Shown: positions 1 to 13,136, numbered from the stretch's first letter. The stretch: DNA of 64,000 bases from Siphonodentalium dalli (GCA_032622095.1 CP136065.1:206686151-206750150); one strand, 5' to 3'. Notes: generated by a model from the sequence alone, not told the origin. A program made the numbers and translations.

Positions 1-1
1 A

Positions 2-3000
2 TCATTCAAGGGAGGGAAGCAAATATTCCTAGCATTCGATGAGGATATAGGGAACCTACTAGAACGAGAGTTTGAAGATTTCGATAAAGAGGTACTGATG
101 ACCAAAAATGTTGCCGAAACAATACGGAGAGACATTTTTGCACAAGAGACATGCTTCACAGGAAAATTTGACCACAACAGCCAACTAAAGTCAGTTCCTC
201 AATCGCTACTCACCTTGATTTGTATGCTCAGCCATGGGTCTAACATTGAGGATCACAAAGAGAACACACATACAATCAATCAGTCCTCACCATTGCACAA
301 CTGGTTGTATTCAATTCGTATAAGAGAACAAGAAAGAACAGCACCATTGATCCATCCACACACAAACATAATAAGATCCGTCAGCCTCCTCTACCTGTGT
401 ACGTGGGGCTCAAACTCCATTCACTCACTAGAAAGCGCCAACTCATTGACATCATGTATGCTCTTGGAATATCAGATTCCTATGACATAATAATGGACAT
501 TGTTACTGCTATGGGAAACAATATTGTGAAACACTATCAAGATATAGGTGTTGTCAGTCCTCCTCATATCATACAAGGACTCTTCGTCACAGCTGAAGCT
601 GACAATATTGACCATAATCCAAGTTCCACAACACCAACATCTTCCTTCCATGGGACTGGAATATCACTGGTCCAACACCATGATTCGGAAACAACTAGTG
701 TTATGGTGAGATACAGCTCTATAATTCTCAACAAGTCGCGTTGAAGTTATCAAGGGATCAAGGAAAATAGTAGCCTTGCCTGCTGCGTACACATATGTGA
801 AATCTGCTTTCCTACCTGGGGGTGACGTTAATGTTCCATTATGTGCATCTGAAGCCGATCGTGAACAAGAGTCCACTGAGGAGTATAGCATTCGTAATGA
901 GTGTGATTGGCTGCAACATGTTAGGAATTCGATGTCCGTATCTTCTTCTGAAAATATAACATGGGCTGCTTATCGATCAAGTTGCTTGCCAGATAAAACT
1001 CTGAAAACATGCATAAATGCAATTTTGCCACCGTTCACAGAAGAAGCATCATCAATTGCTATGGTCCAGCATTGCTTGAAAGTCGTGATGGCCGTGATTA
1101 AGCATGTCAATGCGGAACAGATTCCCTTCATGACAGTCGATCAACCTCTGTTCGCCAACATAAAACAAATGCGTTATATTGCTTGGTGGCCTGCACACTG
1201 AACTCACATCATACAAGATGCTTGGAATTGGCTAGTTGGCAGTGGATGGAAAGAGGTTGTGACATAATCGGGAATAGCCACTTCTTGTGTTGCTGAATCT
1301 TTCCTTGTGGCTTCACACATAAAGAGAACAGGAAATGCCAATCAAGGGACATCATGTGCACTATATGATCTTCTGAACATAGCATATGCTAGTTATCTTG
1401 AAGATAATACTGATGACAGAGCGCTGACGATTCAGGACTGGTGTTCCCGGCGAAGGAAGGAAAGTCCACAACTACTTGTCTTGACTTTTGTTCGGTCTTT
1501 ACTTATGGGCGATTTCCAGCTATATGTTAGCAGCCTGCAACAGCTTACACCATGGTTTTTTGGTCTCAATCATACAAATTATGGTCGTTGGATGCCAGTG
1601 CATATTCGAGACATGAGGAATTTAGAAATAACTCAGCCATCTGTAGCCAAAGAGTTCAACCATGGGAAATTCGTTGCAGCAAAATCAAGCAGAAAAATTC
1701 TCCTTGGTGACCATCGATCAGTACCATGAACAAAATAATGCCGTCATGAAGTCTGACGGAGGTATAATCGGTCTAACCCAAGACTCAGATGCCCTTTCCA
1801 AATGGGCTGTAACCTGTCCTGAAATTGTTAGAGTTATCTCAGAATTTGAGGAATCAGTAGCGATTAAAACACAAGGGGGAATGAAATTTAGTCATCATGA
1901 GCAGACACCATCTCAACAGAATAACTTCTCGAAACAAGTAAAATATTTTACAGATGTTATTGAATCTTTTGGAAATCCATTCTGCGAATCTAACAGAGAA
2001 TTGATAAGGCTGCATTCGAGAGACATAATGCCAGACTCAAGTGTGGAGTGCCTGTCTGAGTTACCAACTAAAGGCCGTGTGCAGTATAACACATTTATGA
2101 AGGAACGGATACAGACCGCTTCCAAGCCACTCTCAGACATCATCAGCCGGAATAATGTAAACATGTTTGTTCACTCGACAGCCAAACCGAAAGTCAAGAC
2201 TGATAAATCGACTGTGTTATCACTTAAATAAGAGGTGTCTCTATTTTCTAAACTATACATAGCATGCCAATCGAGAGAGGGAAAGCCTGATCGGTTCTTT
2301 GAACACGAGCACCATTCATTTCCACCGTCCCTTTCATCAGATGGTACTTTGAGATTCGGGAAGAAATCAGAACTCCTGCTTTGTTTGGAAGAAAGCATAT
2401 AAATATTTTTAGATAACAAACCAACAACTGATGTTACGACAATTGATGGTGCCGCACTTGTCAACATACTTCAACCAAGAGAATGCAAGAACTTCCGACA
2501 ATATGCCATTAAAGTGTTCATACCATACATCATATCACAATATGAACAAGCCTGTCGTGTCGACATTGTATGGGACTCTTACCTTGATAACAGCCTGAAA
2601 ACACAAACAAGGGAGCGCAGATCAACCATCGGGTCTGTTCAAAGAAGGAAAGTGGAGTTAACAAGCCCCATCCCCAAGAATTGGCAACAATTTCTACGCT
2701 CATCAGAGAACAAGGAAGAGTTGTTCGATTTTTTGACAAACCAGTTAATTGCAGCCATTGGTGATAGGGAACTTGTTGTTGCATTGGGCGATCGAGTGTT
2801 ATGTAATCCGATCAGAGATGTAAATGGTTTGGCTCCATGCAACCATGAAGAGGCCGATTCCAGAATCATGGTGCATGTGGCAGATTCATTGAATAGAGGA
2901 TATACAAAACAGTTGATAAGGACTGTTGATACGGATGTAGTTGTATTGGCTTGTTCGGTTGTGCAAACGTTGGGAGACTTCGAGTTATGGGTGGCTTTTG

Positions 3001-3648
3001 GTGTAGGAAAAGACTTTCGGTATATAGCGGTACATGATATAGTTAAAAGTCTTGGTCCGGAAAGATCACTGGCACTGCCTGGATGTCATGCGTTAACTGG
3101 GAGTGACAGAGTTTCCCATTTCGCACATATTGGAAAGAAAACAGCATGGAAAATCTGGGATAGTAACAACGAAGCATTCACTGATGCCTTTAAGACACTA
3201 CATTGTGACCCACACAATATTGATGGAGACTACTCGACACTAGAGATATTTGTTGTCCTGCTATATGACAGGACGAGTGCATCGCTGTGTGTAAATGATA
3301 CCAGAAGGTTTTTATTTACACGGAAAGGAAGACCTCTATCATCACTCCCCCCGACACGGGATGCACTGAAACAACACGTGTTGCGTTCAGCCCTCCAGGC
3401 TGGCTTCCATTGGGGATGTCTTACTGAGAGAAACCAAGAGCTTCCTTCTCCTAGCAGTCTGCAGTTGGGGTTGGACAAACCCAGAAAAGTGGCAGCCCAT
3501 TTGGACACAACCAACAACAGCGAATGAAGAGTGCCGCAAGCTGACCAAGTGCAGATGCCGGAAGCTATGTTCTGACTGTGTGTGCTCTCGGATTGATATG
3601 AGATGTACACAGCTCTGCACTTGCAGAGCTGGTTGCGAGAATGTCTAA
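2..3648 (+). pseudogene. Decayed multicopy gene, PIN/FEN-like region plus CXC Cys-rich tail (partial)
   Basis: The sequence is open from the left edge, so the 5' part is outside the window. Coding similarity to one invertebrate multicopy protein type runs through all three frames: frame 2 to about 385, frame 1 to about 740, frame 2 to about 1700 with stops at 1199-1201 and near 1265, then frame 3 to about 3460. The last kilobase has an acidic block (NHEEADSRIMVH), TVDTDVVVLA, and LPGCHALTGSD followed by IGKKTAWKIW, which recalls the acidic residues and helical clamp of FEN/PIN nucleases. A frame change at about 3455-3465 leads into frame 1, which reads on to a tail with spaced CxC pairs (3532-3645), like CXC/CRC domains, ending at TAA 3646-3648. 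Several frameshifts and stops make this copy dead. The family assignment is from memory, and a role as a mobile element gene is inference. Confidence 0.75.
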
Positions 3649-4109
3649 GTGACAGTCTCGGACATTAAATAACAGTAGATTGAGTTAAATTTGTGGAATT
3701 TCCCAATGTTTTCATTGACAAAAAAATAATCGTTCCTAACAATGCGTTACTTGGATCTTATCTCGTGGTAGCAAAGAGTGTGACAATCTCTAAACATTCC
3801 CGATACAAACATGGGTCAATTGTTAATGCATGTCCTGTTACTCATTATAATACATCACATCAGTCGATTTATGGAAAAATGAATCATATTGCATTATATG
3901 TCACACTGATGAAGAATAAGCTGAATAACTGAATATCAACTCGTTTTCAGTGACATGCTGTTCCCTAGAAAAACTATCAACTCCAATATCAATCTGAAAG
4001 GCATTTATAATTCCATCAGTACACCCCATCGACCTTTAGTTGTGCAATGCTTGCCAAAATAAGCATACTCAAACAGTCATATCAGTTAAATTGACAGAAT
4101 ATCATACTA
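3649..4109. other. Non-coding, nothing recognised
   Basis: AT-rich sequence after the pseudogene. The short open frame at 3693-3932 has no recognisable features. Confidence 0.5.
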
Positions 4110-4114
4110 ATGGA

Positions 4115-4815
4115 ATATTTTTCAATGGCGGGTATGTCCCTAGCAACTGTTACCACCCATGTAAGTATGAAATATAGTAATTTTACAGCGATACCCAACC
4201 TAACAACAACTACTATAATTGTTTTCATCAACAAAATGCTAAATTGTGCAGTTCAGTTTGTTGAAATTGCCATAATATCAGTCATATGTACATTTTTAGT
4301 TTTCGGGTATGTCCATAGCAACCGTTATCACTCCTGTAAGTAAGAAATATGGTAATTTTCAAGTCATTCCCACACTAACGACAACTATTTAAATTGTTTT
4401 CACCATAAAAATGCTAAAAAAATTTAAATGTCATAATATCAGTCAAATGTGCATTACTTCCATTTTGGATAATGTCCCTAGCATCCGTTACCACCCCCTG
4501 TAAGTAAGAAATATGGCAAGTTTTTCAGTCAGGTCCACACTAACAACAACTATTATAATTGTTTTTACCATAATAACATGCATGGTGTAGTTTAATTTGT
4601 TAAAACTGCCATAATATCAGTTATATGTAAAAATTATCGATTTTGGGTATGTCCCTAGCAACCGTTACCACCCCTGCAAGTAAGAAATATGTTAATTTTC
4701 CTGTCAGATCCATAAGAACAACAACAACTATTATAATTGTTCACCTCATGCCAAAATATCAGCAAAATGTGCATTTATTCTATATCGGGTAGTTCCCTAG
4801 CAACCGTTGCTAAGG
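4115..4815. repeat. Diverged tandem repeat, about 140-175 bp unit, five copies
   Basis: The anchor GTCCCTAGCAACCGTTACC or close variants recurs near 4136, 4309, 4474, 4650 and 4788. It is followed by a common 'gtaagtaagaaatatggtaatttt' type sequence and an 'acaactattataattgtttt' type sequence. Copies differ by substitutions and small indels. Each anchor resembles an imperfect X-box (GTCCCT-AGCAAC). Confidence 0.75.
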
Positions 4816-5054
4816 GTGGACCTGCCGTGAATGCCTCCATATCTGAAAATGATCAGTAGTGTATAAGGAACCCATATGCCATGTTTCATGCTTTTATCAC
4901 CTTTGAGCAATTGTTGTGTTTTTCAACACCAAGCGCCTGACTATATTCAGGTCAAAGTCAATTCTTCTTGTGTGTGCATAACAAATATTCCCCAATCGAT
5001 ATACATAACACTAATGCACATGTAAACTTGATTTGGCGACTCTCTATAACTTAC

Positions 5055-5253
5055 TTGAATTCATCAAATCGTTCGACTTCTGTTTGTTCATCCCCGCATG
5101 GTGAATGTAGGCGTAGATTACATCAGACAGGTTGTTCTCGTCGTAGCTCTCTTCGTGGTCGTTAACAAACCCGGTGATAAATGCTGCAAATTTTCGAGTG
5201 TTCTCCTGAACTATTCTAGCGCCGAAAGGGTCTCCCGGTATTTTTTTCACAGC
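5055..5253 (-). CDS. P450 exon 3 (F-G region)
   Basis: The minus strand reads tattttgtag, then an open frame of 66 codons plus one base, then GTAAGT at 5054-5049. The product contains IPGDPFGARIVQENTRKF and NNLSDVIYAYI, typical of CYP2-clan proteins after the F-G loop. It begins in phase 0, which matches the end of exon 2 at 8283. No frameshift or stop is present in this exon. Confidence 0.75.
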
Positions 5254-6081
5254 CTACAAAATATATAAATATATCGAAATGTTTTCAGCGGAATTCATCT
5301 TTGTCGCAAGACAAATATCTGTATATTAATTTAAACGACTCGCAATCTTGAAGTGTCAAGTTGCACCAACGATCTTCATTTTTCATGAATATCTAAATTG
5401 GCCTACAAAATGCATTCAATATTTAAACGGCCCCGGGGCAGCATAGGAATCTCATAACGTGGCACCCTGTTTGCCTTGGGATTCATTGGATGAGGCAGTG
5501 TGTAGGAGTCCTGTTGGTATTAGGAAAGCCTTATCATCGTGAGATGATGATTGTTTATTTGTATAATATTTACAAGCGTATGACAATGGTGATAATAAAC
5601 AAACAATAATGATATTATACAGGAGCGACATGGCCCAGATCGGCCTTCTTCCTGCCGCCCCTACGTACACAAATATGGCAACTAATGAAGTGAAATGGTA
5701 ATGGAAAGGATAGAATGTAGTTCATAATAGACAAATAAAGTATCCAAACCACTTATGGGATGTACCTATATGTGTTAATACATATTTATTGGTTGTATTC
5801 ATGGGCTTATAATAAATCTGTAACAAATGATGGGGGTATGGTCGGGGCTGTTTCGATTGTTTACTGGTTAAGAAAATAGTGGCTTCCGATTATCAAATTC
5901 ATTGAAAGATCGTTGTTGCTAAAGCAGGCATTTGTTTCAGGTTATCGAGTAATTCATATATCGTCATGTAGGAAGCAATGTCTCGTTTCGTACCGCCAAA
6001 CTGTTAAGGTGAACATACCAGACTGTATTATACTGATAACAATGATGGAAAGATTAGGGGTCAATGCTATATTAAGCCACT
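5254..6081. other. P450 intron or intergenic, nothing recognised
   Basis: No supported gene. Short open frames on both strands show no domain or composition signal. Confidence 0.5.
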
Positions 6082-7157
6082 TTACAGTCTTGACAAAAGT
6101 GAGTATTTAACTTTTGTCGCATATTGCGATAAATATTTATTTTTCAATTCTTTTTTAAATCTATTAAAAAAAAATGTTTTATCCAATGAGTTCCATATGC
6201 ACGGAAACGCGTGTTTGGGTAATATAGAAGTGAAATTTGTGCTCGGGGTTAATGCTTTCAAGTTGCCAGCTTGTCGACTATTAGCAGTTGTATATTCAAA
6301 CGAATTATCAAATGATTTCGGAAGCTTTCCTTTTGTCCAATCAAATACAAATGTAGCCGATTGTAACCGATACATGTCATAAAATTTCAAATCTTTTCTT
6401 TCCGAAACATGGGCTCTGTGTGGCTCCTATACGTTATGTTTGCCATGATACGGATGGCTTTTTTCTGTGCCTTATTTCCAGTGTCAGTATGACCCCAAAT
6501 TGGCAACCCATATATGAGATGACTGTGGATTAGAGAAAAGTATAAGGTTTTCAAACAGTTTTTGGGAAGTATACGTTTCACCTTATTGATGGAGTACATT
6601 GCATTGGATATCCTTGTTTTTATCATTGATATGTGATATTTGAAGGTGAGATTTTCATCAATATTAATTCCGAGGAATTTCATACATTGTTCCGGTCTAA
6701 CGTTTCCAATTCGTGTTAGTGGCTCGTTGTTCAGTTTTGTTTTAAGAATATTCCATTTGAAGTCATTATTAGTTGGGTGTAATAACATGTACTTTTTATT
6801 ATATTAATAACCAATTTATTGCTACAACACCAATTGTGAACTTTTTCAATTCTGAATTTACTTGTTTTTCAATTTGGCGGTGGTCATTTCCAGAAATATG
6901 GAGGGTTGTGTCGTCTGCAAATGAAAGTATATTCAAACACGTGCTATTGGGAATATCGTTGACGTAATTGAGAAAAAGTATCGGTCATAAAATCGATTCT
7001 TGGGGCACCCCAATATTGAGCATATTTGATTTTTCATGTCCGATTTCAACATATTGCTGTCTGCGCTCTAAGTAACTCATGAACCATTTATTGGTTATGC
7101 CCCTAATACCATAATGGTCAAGCTTTTTTTGGAGTAGTATGTCATGACTGAGTGTGC
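6082..7157 (-). pseudogene. 5'-truncated non-LTR retrotransposon, reverse transcriptase fragment
   Basis: The minus strand from about 7157 downward reads as the C-terminal half of a LINE reverse transcriptase. It shows HDILLQKKLDHYGI, a GVPQxSIL block near 7010 interrupted by stops, LSFADDTTLHISG (the FADD catalytic motif) near 6920, then FLGINIDENLTFKYHI and a thumb-like region with YGLPIWGH near 6500. The remainder, 6390-6082, is in a shifted frame and ends as KVKYSLLSRL. Stops and a one-base shift near 6387-6390 make it dead. The abrupt 5' end inside the RT domain is what target-primed reverse transcription usually leaves. It belongs to a different LINE family from the one at 60-63.5 kb. 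Confidence 0.8.
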
Positions 7158-7430
7158 CATGTCATGACTGATTGTGTGCACGACTTGGCTCATGGTCTAC
7201 TTCGGTCCTACATAGCATGTAAGATAAGTGCTTAAGTTGAACCGGCTTAACCAATCAGCTAGTCACGCTTCTCCACGGTGTTTCATATTAAATGTTTATC
7301 ATATGTTGTATTGTAGTCTGGTATATGCATTTCCCTATTTATTCATGTATGATAATGTTTTGTCGTCTCAAATTTCGTCTTGATGGGTGTTGAATGTTGA
7401 ACCTAATGCCGTTCTTGTATGTCTCTCATT

Positions 7431-7456
7431 GGGGGGGGGGGGGGGGGGGGGGGGGG
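7431..7456. repeat. Poly-G run of 26
   Basis: An uninterrupted run of 26 G on the + strand. It can form a G-quadruplex and is also a common site of sequencing length error. Confidence 0.9.
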
Positions 7457-8282
7457 CTACAAGGAGGCTGCTATAATTATGCGTAGGCTAAACGGGTCAC
7501 CGCTTCAGCTGTGTGTCAGTCGTTAGCCCGACCATTATTCGAAGGGTAGTCCGTGGTGGTTGTGTGCTAGTTGTCCATTATCTGGTTTCCATATGGAAAC
7601 TCAAACGACAACGCATTGGACGTAGGAATATGATATGCTAAGTTCAAATAATGAAGATGTATATCCTTAGTTAAGTACTTGGTTCTTAGTTTTGATCCCA
7701 ATGTCAAGACAACTTCAGGGTTTGTTATTGACAAGACACTGAAAAGCATATAATATAAATCAAAAATGGACGGCAACAAAGTACTATTAAGCAGCTATGT
7801 CTTGACATTCAAACGGTCTCAAAACCGACCGGAATTTAAGATTGGATAAATGAAACTACCAGTCACTACACTAGTGCCATTCCCTTTGCCGTTTTAGGTA
7901 TCAATAGTATGAGCATGACCAAGATAATTGCAAAAACAAAGACATCACATATGCATGGTATTCTACCCCACGAACACACGAATTGCCCAAAACAATAATG
8001 TTCAAGCTGTCTCAGTACACGTGCAGCGATGGAAAATTAGTGTCCCATTTGGGATTATGAATTAAAATTACAGAACATTAAGGATGAGAACCAACTTTCA
8101 TATCCAGATACTGAGAAAATTGGTGGCCTTCGATCGCCAGATGGACACCGCGGTTATGTCCGCAAGACAATGTGTTGGTGCCAGCACTCCAGCAGAGATT
8201 CAGAACAATGTAGGCAGTATATCACTAGCAACTTTAGCTTTATGCCGCTTTAAATTAAGATATATACCTACATATGTATTAC
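7457..8282. other. P450 intron, nothing recognised
   Basis: No repeat or coding signal could be supported here. Confidence 0.45.
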
Positions 8283-8596
8283 CTCTGGGAGCATGTATGT
8301 AAACGGGTTTTCTAGAACCCGAACAGCGCTCCGTTGCATAGCCTTGAATTATTCGTCATGAAGTCCGAATCGTTTACCCAATGCAAGTGAAGCAGTTACG
8401 TTGGCGATCGCAGTTTGCATCTTCTCCGTAATGTCGAATAGTTCGGTCCCACTGGCGTCAATATCTTCTATCAGCGCTACAATCTCTTCGTGGATGTTCA
8501 TCTCCATGAGGTTTTTGCCCATTCCGAAATCTTTGAGAGTCCTTAGGATGAATCGTCGATAATATGACCAATCCTTCCCGTCAGACGACAACACAC
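8283..8596 (-). CDS. P450 exon 2 (helix B-E region), with in-frame stop
   Basis: The acceptor AG is at 8598-8597 and the exon opens with GT, completing a Gly codon started in exon 1. The product has SSDGKDWSYYRRFILRTLKD then FGMGKN, the classic CYP2-clan W-x-x-x-R region (Trp and Arg contact haem propionates), then LALGKRFGLHDE. A TAA stop lies at 8349-8351, after which the frame continues as FKAMQRSAVRVLENPFTYMLPE to a donor GTAATA at 8282-8277. Continuity across the stop and the phase match to exon 3 support one exon with a nonsense mutation rather than a shorter exon. Confidence 0.75.
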
Positions 8597-8779
8597 CTTA
8601 TAAATATATTCCAAACTTAAGGACTCTGTTATTCATAAGGTGCGTTTACATGCTGACACATTGGCATAACAACTGTTAGGCTATTAGCTGTAGTTGTAGG
8701 GCTGTAGTTGTTACGATATGGGCTACAAACGACTTAGCAATCTACAGTCCCATGCAGCAGTTTGATATATGCGCAGTAA

Positions 8780-8799
8780 TCTATATCTATATTTGCGAA

Positions 8800-8846
<47 letters not shown>

Positions 8847-10640
8847 GTTCTATAGAATTTCACAGGGGACCATCTAGATGATGCCAAAGGGGTCTACTAG
8901 GAGTAGCTTTTTACGAGAAAGATAATGGTCGGGGTTAGAATTTTCTAAAGTGACGCCGTTGTTGTCAGGGGCAGAAAAGGGGGAGGGGCAGAAAAATGTT
9001 TTGTCGCCGATTGCCACCAAACTTATATATAATCATCCCCATAATATGAGGAATCTAATGGCGTGGTTAAATATGGCAAAAGTCGCGCCGTTCGCGTCAG
9101 GGGTGCCCGGAAAGGGGGGGGGGGCAGATTTTTTTTCTGTCGCCGATTGCCACGAAACTTACATATAATCATCCCCATGATATGAAGAATCCAACGGTGT
9201 GGTTTAAATATGTCAAAAGTGGCGTCGTTTGAGTCAGGGATTAACGGAAGGGGAGAGGGGCACCAAAATTGATAAAACTAATTTTAGCGCCGATTTCCAC
9301 CAAATTGATATATATTCTTCTTCACGATACAAGGAATCTAATTGTGCGATTTAACAACGCCAAATTGTTGTTTTTGAGTGAGAGATTGGGAGGGGGTGGG
9401 CACTAAATTTGATAATAAACGCCGATTGCCACCACACTTATACAAAATCATCCCCATGGTATGAGGAGTCTAATGGTGTGGCTTTTATCTGTCAAATGTG
9501 GCCTCATGCATTCGAGTCAGGGTTGCATTGAAAGGGACAGGGGCACCAAAATTGATGCACAATTTTTTAACGCCAATTTCCACCAAATTGATACACGTTC
9601 TTATTCATGATACGAGGAATCTAATCGTGATTTAAAGACACCATAGTGGTGCTGTTTGGGTGATAGATGGAGAGGGGAGGGATTTGCACCAAATTTGATA
9701 AACAAAATTGTTTAGTCGCCGATTATCACCAAACTTACAAACAATCATCTCCATGATATCAGGAGTGTAATCGTGTGGTTTAAGGATGTCACAGGTGGGG
9801 CCATTCGAGTCAGTGGTGTATAGAGATGAGAGGGACACAAAAATTATATCTATATGTTTAGTGCCGATTTCCACCAGATTGATACATATTCTTCTCCGTG
9901 ATACGAGGAATCTTATCGTGTGGTTTAGATACACCAAATTGGTGCCCTATGGGTGAGAGATATGGGGACCTTAAATTTGATACGAATTTGTATACTCGCC
10001 AATTTTCACCAATTTCATATATATGCATCTCCAATCTCTAATGGGTCTTAGTGTGTGCAGCTTGAGTCCGAAATAGGGACGGGAGGGTCACCAAAATTGA
10101 TACAATTTTAGTACCAATTACCATCAAATTCAGACACGTTCTTCTCAAATGATACAAGAAATAAAATCGTCTGTCTGTCTTTCTGTCTGTCTGTGTGCGT
10201 TCTATATATACCTTCACGCGGTACAATCGAGATGGCACCAAGGCGTTCTAAGAGGGGTAACTTTTTACAAGGAAGATAATGGTGCGGGTTAAAATTTTCT
10301 AAAATGACGCTGTTGGTGGGAGGGGTAATTAAAATAATATGGTGAAATAGTTTTGTGGCTGATTTCCACCAAACGAATACATAATCACCTTCGCAATATG
10401 GCGTTGTTCGAGTCAGCGTTGCATCAACAATTGATTTAATTAATTCCACCAAATTCATACACGTTTTTCTCTAATGATATACCTTGAATTAAATCACACT
10501 TGGTGTCGTTTGCGTCACGGATGGCGAGCGGATATGCACTATCATTGATAAGATTGCCATTCGCCGATATCCACATATAAGTTATATACAGTCACCAGGC
10601 CATCTCCATATCATTTTAAGTAGTTGGGCGTTCACATTTC
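8780..10640. repeat. Degenerate tandem array, about 145-bp units, with GTCT microsatellites
   Basis: A (GTCT)n run at about 8798-8846 is followed by units sharing 'cgccgattgccaccaaacttatat' or 'cgatttccaccaaattgataca' type anchors near 9006, 9142, 9289, 9421, 9571, 9718, 9862, 10000, 10115 and 10355. Two unit types alternate: one continues 'aatcatccccatgatatgagga', the other 'ttcttcttcatgatacgagga'. A second GTCT-rich start with the same following sequence appears at about 10168-10290. The left end (TCTATATCTATATTTGCGAA at 8780, after an A) resembles the 5' ends of the Helitron-like elements in this window, but I found no matching 3' end. Confidence 0.7.
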
Positions 10641-11774
10641 ACAATCACGACATATGGTCGACCCACATAAGTCACTTGAACAATTATATCTTCTTAACAG
10701 TAATATCTATATGGGAATGGCAATCAAGGCATTCCACAATGAGCTCGCAAAAAGAGATAACTAGAAGAAGCATTAAACGTATATTTATCATTCTATTGAA
10801 TAGATACATATATTCGTGCAAACTGAGAGACTTCGAACCGTCAGAGGATTGCATATATATAATAACAAAATTTAGTCTGTTCCATTCAATACAGTTTCCA
10901 CAAAAAGTTACAATTTGTCAAGAGATATGGAAGGCCTGTTCAAAAATAGTGGTGACAGTGTGCAGTCAAATATAGTTTCTTCTGATATACAAGAAAATGC
11001 AGTTAGTAGCACAAGAGTTTTCAGGATCCTACCAATACTGACATCTGACAAGGGGTTTAGAACAGACTCATCGACTGACATAAACAACTCAAAATCTCGC
11101 TCTGTGCACATGTAGCTGCTATATGTGCACAGCAAATATATAGCACCATGAACAGAGGAGCACCTGGAAATTTCTTTGAAACATCTGTATCTTCATGGAG
11201 ATATGATAGCCAGGTGTCCTCGAGATCTTAGTCCAACCCACTAGATTGATTGTTACATCTCAATATGTAAAACCCAATTATCATCTTTTATCGAACTAAT
11301 GTGTTTACGATGTTCATGTATCATATTATAACGTCCAATGTATACGCAGTTGTAAATAAATAAATACATCATTATTGGTGGAACGGATTAATCGCGATAA
11401 ACAGAATGACAATTGACAAGGTGAGCCACTACTTATATTCCATGACTGAATAATCATGTTTTGTGATGCTATTTGAATATACAATTTATGAGAAAACGTA
11501 TAACACTTTAAGCAAGAGCATTCTCTATTCCCAACAAATATCCACAGCATACATTAACCTGGGCAACCAGAAATTAGCCAAATATCTGTCAAGAATCAAT
11601 TGTGCAATCACTCTTTGAATTCCATGGTTCTAATAAGCTATAAAACAATCGAAGACACACATTCAATAATTCCAAGATTGATCATCCAAAAGTTAGTGTG
11701 CAATAGGTAGCGGTCCGATCCATCTTGTAAGCGTGGTTCAGGAATGTGGCGACAATTGCGGGGTATCAATGTAC
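10641..11774. other. Non-coding, nothing recognised
   Basis: AT-rich sequence without a supported gene or repeat. Confidence 0.45.
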
Positions 11775-11780
11775 CATCAA

Positions 11781-12549
11781 TCTGATTGTTTGTTTGTTTG
11801 TTTGTGTGTAATCGATGAACTCGAAAACGGCAGACCCGATTTCGATGAAACTTGGTATGTGGGGGTATTTTCGGCCGGGGGGTGACATAGGCCTATTGAT
11901 TTTCAGATCCGAGGTCAACTTTTCACGTGCCGAGGTCAAATCTGTGTTACGCTGTGTTACGGGACTTCCATTTGAGTTCGGTGCTTACAAATCGATTCGA
12001 AACAGCGCGAATAATAAAATGCCAGTCATAATAATGACACTGTGAGAATCTTTCGTGTTTCCTCTTTCCAACAATATATAATGCGTAATGTATCCGTTTT
12101 AGTTATCTGCCTCAATTATCAAGAAGAAGTGGTACTATCTTCCATCAGGATAAAAACAATGCGTAACTTCTATGACGTCGTTTGATGTCATAACGTTAGA
12201 TCACGTTAACGCTTAACCGGCTGATGCATTTGACTGTTTCAGACGTCTTGGCGATATCTCGGGCACCGATGGTAATTTACCTTTACGTTGAAACTTGATA
12301 ATTAATGAGCGTGTGTATATGAGGCGCGTTTATATACTTGAGTGGAAATCAAATCGGGTTAAACTGGCGGATTTTTACGGACGAAATTTGATGCATAGGA
12401 TATCTCGGTATCCGCTGGGCCGATTTCCCGGTATCCGCTGGGCCGATTTCCACCATTTTTGGGGTGTTGGTGTTTGACCCCACCTGACCTTGACCTTCAA
12501 AATGGTCAATTCAAGGTAAAAGCCCGGACGAAGTCGGGTCACTTTCTAG
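11781..12549 (+). mobile_element. Helitron-like non-autonomous element, unit 1 (5' end uncertain)
   Basis: The 3' end is clear: a CCCG/CGGG hairpin (12515-12531), then a short spacer and CTAG at 12546-12549 followed by T. The body holds 'cccgatttcgatgaaacttggtatgtggg' and 'tgaccttgaccttcaa' type sequences shared with the next unit. The 5' boundary is a guess near the (TTTG)n run at 11787, because the usual 5' sequence is not seen. There is no coding capacity. Confidence 0.55.
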
Positions 12550-13136
12550 TCTATTATATATTTTGGAAGATCTGTTTGTGTGTAATCGATGAACTCGAAA
12601 ACGGCCGACCCGATTTTGATGAAACTTGGTATGTGGGGATAACTTCTGCCGGGGAGTGGCATAAACCTATTAATTTGCCCGTGCGACGTGACATTGACCT
12701 TGAAATCGGGTCATTTCAAGGTCAAACGCCCGAATATCACGAGATTTCGATGAAACTTGGTATGTGTTGGTACTTTCGGCCGGGGAGTCTCATAAGCCTA
12801 TTCATTTACCCGTGCGACGTGACCTTGAAATCGGGTCAATTCAAGGTCAAATCACAAATTTTGATGGGATTTCGACGAAATTTAATACGTGGGGTTACTT
12901 TTGTCCACTGAGTGTTTTGGGCGGGTTGGGTCGTGACCCCGACCTGACCTTGACCTTCAAACGGATCAATTCAAGGTCAAATCGGGTAAAACCGGATGGA
13001 TTTCGATGGTCACGTTTGTCGGGTACTTTTGTCCGGGCAGTGTTTTGGACTGGTCAAATCGTGACCCCACTTGACCTTGACCTTCAAAATGGACAATTCA
13101 AGGTCAAAGCCCGGACGAAGTCGGGTCACCTTCTAA
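12550..13136 (+). mobile_element. Helitron-like non-autonomous element, unit 2, head-to-tail with unit 1
   Basis: It begins TCTATTATATATTTTGGAAG directly after the CTAG of unit 1. It ends with a CCCG/CGGG hairpin (about 13110-13125) and CTAA at 13133-13136 followed by T. Helitrons characteristically have a 5' TC, a 3' hairpin a few bases before CTRR, no inverted repeats, and insertion between A and T. The interior has repeated 'ttgaccttgaaatcgggtcaattcaaggtcaaa' phrases and no protein. Confidence 0.75.
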
